The notes below the pieces were generated by a model. That model made no database searches and was not told the DNA's origin. It saw nothing but the letters and a program-made list of their open reading frames with translations. Positions 1 to 5,181 of a stretch of DNA of 8,980 nt are shown here, piece by piece. The stretch lies in the NCBI GenBank assembly GCA_016875755.1, contig VGOX01000066.1, forward strand, positions 1 to 8,980. The letters are read 5' to 3'. Source of the DNA: Chloroflexota bacterium (GTDB lineage Bacteria; Chloroflexota; Anaerolineae; Anaerolineales; Villigracilaceae). Within the stretch, counting starts at the first letter, position 1. Every line of letters starts with the position of its first letter. Position numbers and translations under genes: made by a program.

Positions 1-89
1 GACAACGCCCTTGCCTTCCACTAATGGTTGGTGCAATCAACCTCCATAAGGGTCTTTCACCCTCTAGCCAACGCCCATGCTGGGCGCAC
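1..89 (-). mobile_element. 5' end of a group II intron, IIC-like (partial, leaves window)
   Basis: Read on the minus strand from position 89, the DNA begins GTGCG, the group II 5' splice consensus (GUGYG). A short hairpin follows (CGCCCA at 86-81 pairing with TGGGCG at 77-72), then CTAGAGGGTGAAAGACCCT (AGGGT and ACCCT arms around GAAAG), then GGCAAGGGCGTT. This order matches my memory of the start of domain I in class C introns such as that of Oceanobacillus iheyensis (GUGUGCCCGGCAUGGG, then AGGGUGAGAGUCCC, then GCAAGGGUGU). The intron would continue to the left of base 1, so its ribozyme core, any reverse transcriptase and its 3' end are not visible. It starts 4 nt beyond the T tract of the ctaB terminator, as expected for class C introns, which insert behind intrinsic terminators. 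The class is inferred from sequence resemblance only. Confidence 0.72.
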
Positions 90-93
90 ATCC

Positions 94-124
94 AAAAAGC
101 GTCACCAAATTGGTGACGCTTTTT
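94..124 (-). terminator. Terminator of the oxidase-assembly operon
   Basis: This is a perfect 15-bp inverted repeat centred on base 109. The arms are AAAAAGCGTCACCAA and its complement. On either strand the GC-rich stem (GCGTCACC) is followed by at least five Ts, so it can terminate both ways. It lies 29 bp past the ctaB stop, which fits the end of the sco1-surf1-ctaB transcript. The group II intron-like sequence begins 4 bp past its T tract. Confidence 0.88.
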
Positions 125-153
125 GATTCCAAATCAGTCTTTACGGGCAGGTT

Positions 154-1467
154 TTACACCACCGCATCGATCATCAACGCCAGAAAGATGAACGCCAAAT
201 ACATGCTGGACCAGCGATACATTGTCCATGCCACTTTATTGCCGCCCACCTTGAACACACGCCACGCGGCATAGAGCAAAAAGCCACCCAAAATCAATGC
301 AGAGACCAGATACACACTACCTGCCAGATCAAAGATCGGCAGAAGCATTGTCACAATGATCAACTCAATCGTATAGATCAGGATCTGTTTGCGGGTCTTT
401 TCTTCACCTTCGATGACAGGCAGCATCGGCACACCCGCATTTTCATAATCCTTCATGCGGACGATCGCCAGCGCCCAAAAATGCGGAGGGGTCCACATGA
501 AGACGATGGCAAACAGGATCCACGCAGCGAGACCAAGTTCTCCCGTCGCAGCCGCCCACCCCACCATCGGCGGAATCGCACCCGCGCCGCCACCAATGAC
601 GATGTTCTGCACAGTCGCTTTCTTCAACCAAACACTGTAAAAGAACACATAATAAAAAATTCCTGCCAGCGAAAGCAATGCTGCCAGCAGGTTTACATAG
701 CCTGCCATCACATAATAACTGATCAGACATAACGCCAACCCATACGACAGACCTTCCGCCGAAGTCAGGCGACCATCTGCCAGCGGACGTTTGGCAGTGC
801 GCTGCATTTTCTTATCCAGTTCGCGGTCAATGTACTGGTTCAATGCGCTTGAGCCAGCCGCAGCCAGCGTTCCGCCGAGCAGCGTCCAAAACGTCAGCGA
901 AGCGGAGGGCCAGGCTTTGCTTCCCGCCACCAGTCCGCTATAGGTCGTTACCAATAACAATGCCACAATCAACGGCTTGGAAAGGATGAAAAAATCCTTC
1001 GCGCGCTGACGAAAATCAGCGCGGGGCGCAAGCTCGCCATCTTTCTCTAACGTTCCAGAAACTAACACCAAAACCACGAGGCTGATCCATAACGAAAGCG
1101 CAGTCAATGTATGCAAAACTCCCAAGTGCCTGGGAGAATCAGTGGTGAGAATGGCTCCCACGAACGCCTGCCCCACAAATAAAACACCCGTGACCGTAGT
1201 TAATGGAAGAATAACGGGATGATGTTTCTGCTCCCGCCACGCCTTGCGCCACACCAACGCCATAAACACGAACGCCACCCCTACAAATGCAAAATGCGCC
1301 AGCGTCAAATACCCCAGCGGTTCTGAGGGAAAACACAGGGGCCAGCCGTTACAGAAAAATGCCGCATTTGATACTTTCACCATGCGGCCTACGATCGTCA
1401 ACAACGACAAAGCCAACAACAAAAAGAGCGTCAATCTTGCAAATGAACTGCGCAAGGAATACTTCAT
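154..1467 (-). CDS. ctaB: CtaA-half / CtaB fusion: heme A/O synthase (protoheme IX farnesyltransferase)
   Basis: The product is a 437-aa integral membrane protein that should farnesylate protoheme IX to heme O for the heme-copper oxidase. Residues about 155-437 are a UbiA/CtaB prenyltransferase. They show the first Asp motif N210-x3-D214-x3-D218, the KRPLADGRL segment, TPPHFWALA near 326-334, and the second motif DYENAGVPMLPVIEG (340-354). Residues 1-140 are extra: four hydrophobic segments with GWPLC, a C39-x5-C45 pair, and histidines H58 and H119 in the second and fourth segments. These resemble one half of heme A synthase (CtaA/COX15). A compact four-helix CtaA is known from archaea, and a CtaA-CtaB fusion from Thermus. 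I infer that this protein may carry out both heme O and heme A synthesis. The start is the ATG at 1467, 2 nt after the SURF1 stop; a TTG two codons earlier is possible but would overlap that stop. Confidence 0.93.
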   Translation of the reverse strand: MKYSLRSSFARLTLFLLLALSLLTIVGRMVKVSNAAFFCNGWPLCFPSEPLGYLTLAHFAFVGVAFVFMALVWRKAWREQKHHPVILPLTTVTGVLFVGQAFVGAILTTDSPRHLGVLHTLTALSLWISLVVLVLVSGTLEKDGELAPRADFRQRAKDFFILSKPLIVALLLVTTYSGLVAGSKAWPSASLTFWTLLGGTLAAAGSSALNQYIDRELDKKMQRTAKRPLADGRLTSAEGLSYGLALCLISYYVMAGYVNLLAALLSLAGIFYYVFFYSVWLKKATVQNIVIGGGAGAIPPMVGWAAATGELGLAAWILFAIVFMWTPPHFWALAIVRMKDYENAGVPMLPVIEGEEKTRKQILIYTIELIIVTMLLPIFDLAGSVYLVSALILGGFLLYAAWRVFKVGGNKVAWTMYRWSSMYLAFIFLALMIDAVV

Positions 1468-1469
1468 CG

Positions 1470-2186
1470 TCAATCAACCTGCCTTCGCAAATAGAATGGA
1501 TAACCTACAAAAAGGATCGTGGCAAACGTAAACCACTGCAAAGCATACCCGAAATGCGAGCCTTCGGTCAACTCGATTTCAGGCTGGTATGGGATCGGCG
1601 GAGTTACGTCTTCCACATCCGCATTCGGCTGGATATAAACGTCAAGAATTGGATAAGAAAACTGTGCAGACATTCTCTCTACATCGAGATTATTCCACAC
1701 GTCGAGTTTGCCGCCATCTTCAGGCAGCGCATCTGCGATTCCGCCGATGGCTGGTTTGCCCTGCCCAAGCCGTATCTGCCCTGTCACAGTGACTGGACCT
1801 GGCTCGTCGAAGGTGCGCCAATCGGCGTCAGCGGGGACCCAGCCGCGATCCACCAGAACAGCCGTCCCATTGGAAAGAAGCGGAGTGATCAAATGATAGC
1901 CATATTCACTGCCGTAATAGCGATTCCGTATGGCGACTTGATTCGCAAAGTCGTATTCACCAGTGAAGGTGACGGCACGCCATTCCATTGCGGTAACATC
2001 AGCGGGAGCTCCATCGTTCAAATTCAACATTTCTGCAGCGCGCATGGTTTCGACTTGCGTGTTAAATGCACGGCGGTTTTCGAGGCGATCCAACTGCCAG
2101 ATGCCAAGCCGAATGCAAAATGCAGTACCAAGAAAAACCAAAAGGGTGGTGAACAGCCATTTACGGCTAAACATTTTCAGGAGCAT
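1470..2186 (-). CDS. SURF1 family cytochrome oxidase assembly protein
   Basis: The 238-aa protein has the classic SURF1 layout. An N-terminal membrane helix (about 11-28) runs into LGIWQLDRLENRR (27-39), and a C-terminal helix (about 213-232) begins in GYALQWFTFA. The extracytoplasmic domain between them holds GEYD (76-79), NRYYGSEYGYHLITPL (88-103) and VLVDRGWVP (110-118), all family hallmarks. SURF1 proteins help insert heme A into subunit I of cytochrome c oxidase, which fits the neighbouring heme synthase and copper chaperone. The ATG at 2186 overlaps the end of the preceding gene by 20 nt, and its stop is 2 nt before the ctaB ATG, so translation is probably coupled. A second ATG at 2174 is possible, but neither has a strong ribosome site. 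Confidence 0.95.
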   Translation of the reverse strand: MLLKMFSRKWLFTTLLVFLGTAFCIRLGIWQLDRLENRRAFNTQVETMRAAEMLNLNDGAPADVTAMEWRAVTFTGEYDFANQVAIRNRYYGSEYGYHLITPLLSNGTAVLVDRGWVPADADWRTFDEPGPVTVTGQIRLGQGKPAIGGIADALPEDGGKLDVWNNLDVERMSAQFSYPILDVYIQPNADVEDVTPPIPYQPEIELTEGSHFGYALQWFTFATILFVGYPFYLRRQVD

Positions 2187-2667
2187 GTTTTTTATTCTTC
2201 GCAGGGAGGATGGCGGCGTACAAGGCGATCAGAATGCCCATGGGAAGGCCAGCGAACAGAATGCCATAAAGCCGCGTGCCGAGGGTAAGTGATTCGTACA
2301 CATCCATGCCAATATAATTATCGGCTTGAAAGGAACATTCGTAGGCTAGGCTTTCAGGCTGACCGAGCACCAGCTGCCCTGAAGTGCCCGCAGGAATCCA
2401 CAACGGGCCAAGTTGATGATCCACGCTGTCTTCGTTATCGATGACGAGCACATCCCCCACCACAAAGGTCATGCCTTGGGGCAGAGTTGGCGGCTGCTCG
2501 CCGCGTGCCACAAGATCAGATGTGCCAGCAGGAACCGTAATCATGATGGTTTGCGGAGGGCGTGCTGTTCTGCCAAGAAAAATAAAAGTACCTTCACTTA
2601 ACACCAACCCGATCAACAGGCCGATGGCGACTGAAATTGCAATTCGTTTCTTCATTGTATTTTGCAT
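2167..2667 (-). CDS. Two-helix membrane protein with cupredoxin-like domain
   Basis: This 166-aa protein is not one I can name. It has an N-terminal membrane helix (about 8-31) and a C-terminal one (about 132-154) flanking a domain of roughly 95 residues that should lie outside the membrane. The stretch GDVLVIDNEDSVDHQLGP (71-88) looks like the cupredoxin strand that carries the first copper histidine (H84). It is followed by C111 and M121, which could correspond to the Cys and Met ligands. The second histidine normally found just after the cysteine is absent, so ordinary blue-copper binding is doubtful. The gene lies between SCO1 and SURF1 with a 3-nt gap and a 20-nt overlap, which suggests a part in CuA or CuB assembly. 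The ATG at 2667 is used; an ATG at 2655 (residue 5) is equally possible, and no clear ribosome site decides. Confidence 0.7.
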   Translation of the reverse strand: MQNTMKKRIAISVAIGLLIGLVLSEGTFIFLGRTARPPQTIMITVPAGTSDLVARGEQPPTLPQGMTFVVGDVLVIDNEDSVDHQLGPLWIPAGTSGQLVLGQPESLAYECSFQADNYIGMDVYESLTLGTRLYGILFAGLPMGILIALYAAILPAKNKKHAPENV

Positions 2668-2670
2668 GGG

Positions 2671-3279
2671 TTACTGACTCAAGAGAAGTTCGATATCGTG
2701 CGCGATGTCTTCGGGCGGCGTTTGAAAACCATAGGTCAGGCGCATATTGCCATTCTGGTCGATCAGGGTAACACGGGCTGTGTGATTGATAATGTAGTTC
2801 GTTGCGGAGGTGCCGTCCACGATCTCGCGGTACACACCGTAGCCGCTCCAGATGGGTTCAAGCTCCGCAGGAGAGCCGCTCAGCCCAATGAAATATGGGT
2901 TGAAACGTTCAACATATTTTTGCATCCCTTCGGTGGTATCGCGGTCAGGGTCAACGGAAATGAACACCACCTGAACCTGGGCCGCGTCCGTTTTATTCAG
3001 GCGATCTACAGCTAATTTCATTTCCGCTAGCGTGGTCGGGCAGACATCGGGGCAAAAGGTATAACCAAAAAAGAGCAGGGTTATTTTTCCGTGATTGCCG
3101 CTCAAACGAAATGGATTCCCGCTGGCATCCGTCAACGAAATTTCTGGCGCAGGTGGAAACGGCTCACCGTACAAGGTGCCGCGAAAATTCGCGGGCGTTG
3201 AAAAAAGTACGGTCAATAATACGGCTAGCGCCACCGCAGCAAAAGCTGCCAGCCCAACAAAGGTCATTCGCTTATTCAT
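2671..3279 (-). CDS. SCO1/SenC family copper chaperone for cytochrome oxidase
   Basis: The 202-aa protein is membrane-anchored by a helix at about 6-26. It has a thioredoxin-fold SCO domain carrying all three copper ligands: C76 and C80 in TFCPDVCPTT, and H166 in NHTARVTLID. ISVDPDRDT (107-115) is a further family hallmark. SCO proteins deliver copper to, or reduce the cysteines of, the CuA site of subunit II on the outer face of the membrane. It is the first gene of the operon in this window. The ATG at 3279 is preceded by GGAG with 5-nt spacing. Only 48 bp separate this start from the IS end, so its original promoter appears to have been displaced or replaced. Confidence 0.96.
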   Translation of the reverse strand: MNKRMTFVGLAAFAAVALAVLLTVLFSTPANFRGTLYGEPFPPAPEISLTDASGNPFRLSGNHGKITLLFFGYTFCPDVCPTTLAEMKLAVDRLNKTDAAQVQVVFISVDPDRDTTEGMQKYVERFNPYFIGLSGSPAELEPIWSGYGVYREIVDGTSATNYIINHTARVTLIDQNGNMRLTYGFQTPPEDIAHDIELLLSQ

Positions 3280-3306
3280 TCATACTCCACAAAACGTGAT
3301 GCCCCA

Positions 3307-3335
3307 CTTATACCAAACCTAGATTAATATTACAA
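3307..3335 (-). promoter_or_regulatory. Possible hybrid promoter at the IS / sco1 junction
   Basis: On the minus strand TTGTAA (3335-3330), inside the IS terminal repeat, lies exactly 17 bp upstream of TATAAG (3312-3307) in flanking DNA. The boxes match the sigma-70 consensus at 4/6 and 5/6. Transcription would start roughly 20 nt before the sco1 ATG. This is a sequence match only. The operon could equally be driven from the promoter at 4945-4972 through the IS. Confidence 0.3.
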
Positions 3336-3357
3336 TGCAAGGTTAGAAGAGAAAGTT
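3328..3357. repeat. Left terminal inverted repeat of the IS
   Basis: It matches the complement of 4913-4942 at 24 of 30 positions, with one mismatch in the outer 17. The transposase stop codon (3332-3330) and its last codons are encoded inside this repeat. Confidence 0.85.
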
Positions 3358-4844
3358 GCCAAATGAGCAAGTTTTTTCTTGCGGTGTGAAAGATAGGCTG
3401 CGAAGTTACGTTGTTGATAATATTGTACACGCTCCAAAGTGGATTGAATGTCAAAAACAAATGAAGGCAAAACGCTGCAAAGCAACAAACGAACTTGATA
3501 GAGGGTGAGGGCAGGAGCTTGATCTTGAAATTGAATTCTCAAACGAACGAGGAAATGATGAGCCAGAGAAACCAAGAGCATATGATGATGCCATCCGATC
3601 CAACTTCGCATCTCGTAATGATCCATGCCCACTTCGCCTTTGGCTTCTTCAAAGATGGTTTCGATGGGCCATCTCATTCCACAAATCCGAACCAACTCAG
3701 CCAGCGGGATGCTGACAGGCGCATTACTGAAAAAGTATTTGATCTCTGAAGGATCGTCCAGATTGCGGCGAATGATCAACCAGAGTTGACTGGCAGGCAA
3801 GCCGCTGCGCGATTCCGTCACACGCAGAAATGCGAAATCACAAACGATCGGACCTTTGCTGCCTTCTTTGATAACCGCTCGAACCCAATCTTGCTTTTGA
3901 ATTTTCTTCACCAAATCCTTGATCGGAATGGGATGCTTTCTTTTATCACTCAATTGCAAACGTGTAGGGCGACGTCCACGACCACTCCATTTCGGAATAT
4001 GAACCTTAGGCGGAGTACACCAGATCAGGCTGTTCTCCTTGATGGCGGTGAAATAGTACTTTCCTGTACCTGCCACACCGTCTCGAAACGCAGGGCTGTC
4101 TCCATACAAGGCGTCTGCCGCTACCCAGAAAAAGGGCAATTTGCCTCGATTCATCGCATTTTCCAACAATTCCAGCCCGATTTCTGGCTTCGTTTTGAAA
4201 ACCAGATCTTCCGGCACTCCACACTCTTCTCGTTGTTCAGCCTGTCCTTCTTCAAACCACTTTTCGGGCATGAACAATCGTCCTTCGATCAGGCTGTAGC
4301 CTTTGCGACTGGCATATCCCAAATAGACACCCACTTGCCCGTTCGCCGTTTTTCCCACCGAGCCACAATATTGAGCCGCCACGCCTACAGATTTCATCCC
4401 TTGTTTGACTGAACTCGATTCGTCAATCAACAGGACGCCATCTTCTTCCCCCAATGTCTCGCCAATTAGCCCTTGGTGAATCACGATCACGGGTTCCGTC
4501 TGCCACTGGCTCTGCCCTACAAAATATTGCAGGCTACGCACTTTCTCTCTCAATCCAAGCGCCATCTGTTCCACATTCTTGCGGGCTACATTCCCCAGCA
4601 AGCCATTCATGTAAATCAGGCTTTTCTGGCTCTGCTCCATGCGCTGAAAGGCTCCTTTGAACAGTTTCATATATTTCTTCAATTTGTTCAAAATCAGTTT
4701 GACATCTTTCTGGCTCAGGTTACATTCAGGTGCCACGCTCGTTTCCATTCCATCCGGGCGGCCCTTCTCCGCTTTACTATTCTGCGCTTGGGCTTGTTCC
4801 TTCAGATACTGTCGATTGCTTTCGGTTACAATTTCTTTCGGCAT
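3330..4844 (-). CDS. IS701-family DDE transposase
   Basis: The 504-aa enzyme catalyses cut-and-paste movement of the surrounding element. The DDE_5-type domain is clear. The first Asp is D141 in LLIDESS, followed by KQGMKSVGVAAQYCGSVGK (147-165). The second is D244 in VAADALYGDSPAFRDG. The catalytic Glu is probably E395 in RWPIETIFEEAKGEVGMDHY, where R391-x3-E395-x6-K402 fits the IS4-superfamily signature Y-x2-R-x3-E-x6-K, with C388 at the Tyr position. Residues 1-110 are charged and lysine-rich and may bind the ends. The frame has no stop or shift, so it looks functional. The ATG at 4844 is preceded by AAGGAGAGGAAG, a strong ribosome site. The stop lies in the left terminal repeat, and the gene reads straight towards sco1. 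Confidence 0.93.
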   Translation of the reverse strand: MPKEIVTESNRQYLKEQAQAQNSKAEKGRPDGMETSVAPECNLSQKDVKLILNKLKKYMKLFKGAFQRMEQSQKSLIYMNGLLGNVARKNVEQMALGLREKVRSLQYFVGQSQWQTEPVIVIHQGLIGETLGEEDGVLLIDESSSVKQGMKSVGVAAQYCGSVGKTANGQVGVYLGYASRKGYSLIEGRLFMPEKWFEEGQAEQREECGVPEDLVFKTKPEIGLELLENAMNRGKLPFFWVAADALYGDSPAFRDGVAGTGKYYFTAIKENSLIWCTPPKVHIPKWSGRGRRPTRLQLSDKRKHPIPIKDLVKKIQKQDWVRAVIKEGSKGPIVCDFAFLRVTESRSGLPASQLWLIIRRNLDDPSEIKYFFSNAPVSIPLAELVRICGMRWPIETIFEEAKGEVGMDHYEMRSWIGWHHHMLLVSLAHHFLVRLRIQFQDQAPALTLYQVRLLLCSVLPSFVFDIQSTLERVQYYQQRNFAAYLSHRKKKLAHLATFSSNLAL

Positions 4845-4912
4845 GGTGGTCTTCCTCTCCTTTTCACTTGGCGGTGATTGGAGAAAGATACCATGCCTTC
4901 TTTTAATAGACT

Positions 4913-4942
4913 AATTTTCGTTACCAACCTTGCGTTGTAATA
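4913..4942. repeat. Right terminal inverted repeat of the IS
   Basis: Partner of 3328-3357. Read on the minus strand from 4942 it begins TATTACAACGCAAGGTT. It is followed directly by CTAG (4943-4946), within an 8-bp palindrome TACTAGTA (4941-4948). Confidence 0.85.
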
Positions 4943-4944
4943 CT

Positions 4945-4972
4945 AGTATAGTTTATATAAATGTAGTGTCAA
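4945..4972 (-). promoter_or_regulatory. Near-consensus promoter pointing into the IS and the oxidase operon
   Basis: On the minus strand TTGACA (4972-4967) is followed after 16 bp by TATACT (4950-4945), a 6/6 and 5/6 match to sigma-70 boxes. The predicted start falls about at the IS border. Because the boxes lie outside the IS, I infer that this was the original promoter of the sco1 operon and that it now drives the co-directional transposase and perhaps the operon behind it. Confidence 0.55.
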
Positions 4973-4999
4973 GCAGGCATTTTTTCTTAAGAAATTTCC

Positions 5000-5028
5000 T
5001 TGACAAAATTCAGTCACTGAATTATGAT
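5000..5028 (+). promoter_or_regulatory. Promoter of the pst operon
   Basis: TTGACA (5000-5005) and TATGAT (5023-5028) are spaced by exactly 17 bp, a 6/6 and 5/6 match to sigma-70 boxes. Predicted initiation near 5035 would give a leader of roughly 145-150 nt before pstS. No clear PhoB-type direct repeat of CTGTCAT is visible. The spacer is instead filled by a palindrome. Confidence 0.7.
5007..5023. promoter_or_regulatory. Palindromic operator candidate in the pst promoter
   Basis: AATTCAGTCACTGAATT is a perfect 8+1+8 inverted repeat that fills the spacer and touches the first base of the -10 box. A dimeric regulator bound here would block RNA polymerase, so repression is the simplest reading. 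The protein is unknown. This is pattern evidence only. Confidence 0.5.
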
Positions 5029-5042
5029 TTCGATAAACAAAG

Positions 5043-5147
5043 CCTATTGGATTACTAGGATTTTAGGAAGTCGTGTATCTTTCTGAAACCTAGGTCAGCG
5101 AGAGTGCATTTTTTATTTCTCTTTATATCCTACTAAATCAATAGGAT
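5043..5147. repeat. Facing inverted repeats in the pstS leader
   Basis: CCTATTGGATTACTAGG (5043-5059) and CCTACTAAATCAATAGG (5129-5145) are each themselves inverted (CCTA-N9-TAGG). They also match each other in opposite orientation: 16 of 19 positions agree when 5043-5061 is compared with the complement of 5127-5147 over its outer 19 bases. They could be two binding sites for one regulator, a long-range stem in the leader RNA, or the ends of a roughly 105-bp degenerate element. The sequence alone does not decide. Confidence 0.45.
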
Positions 5148-5181
5148 TTGTAAAATAAATCAACGTAATTGGAGAAACAAT

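Larger units (their letters stand above)
3328..4942 (-). mobile_element. IS701-family insertion sequence, 1615 bp, apparently complete
   Basis: The element is bounded by imperfect inverted repeats. The outer 17 bp, TATTACAATGCAAGGTT on the left against TATTACAACGCAAGGTT on the right, differ at one base. It holds a single uninterrupted DDE transposase. Family assignment rests on the transposase. The immediate flanks are TTAA (3324-3327) and CTAG (4943-4946). Both fit the YTAR target I recall for IS701 elements but they are not identical, so there is no clean target duplication at this boundary. A second CTAG lies 5 bp further out on the left (3319-3322), so an alternative boundary cannot be excluded. 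Confidence 0.85.
4845..5181. other. Intergenic control region between transposase and pstS
   Basis: These 337 bp hold no convincing gene. They contain the transposase ribosome site, the right end of the IS (to 4942), two divergent promoter candidates (4945-4972 minus, 5000-5028 plus), a 12-bp palindrome TTTCTTAAGAAA (4983-4994) between them, and the pstS leader with its inverted repeats. The stretch beyond the IS is noticeably AT-rich compared with the genes around it. Confidence 0.8.

Noticed and set aside
72..86. Short CGCCCA/TGGGCG hairpin as an independent terminator
   Set aside because: It has no T tract and is better explained as the first small helix of the group II intron 5' end.
1287..2288. 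A 333-aa open frame on the plus strand
   Set aside because: It lies opposite surf1 and the start of ctaB, both of which have strong family motifs. The translated product shows no recognisable domain.
3786..4412. A 208-aa open frame on the plus strand within the IS
   Set aside because: It is antisense to the conserved DDE core of the transposase and has no domain or ribosome site of note.
4935..4961. Outward promoter from the right IS end (TTGTAA then TATAAA) towards pstS
   Set aside because: The spacing is only 15 bp, and a much better promoter for pstS lies at 5000-5028.
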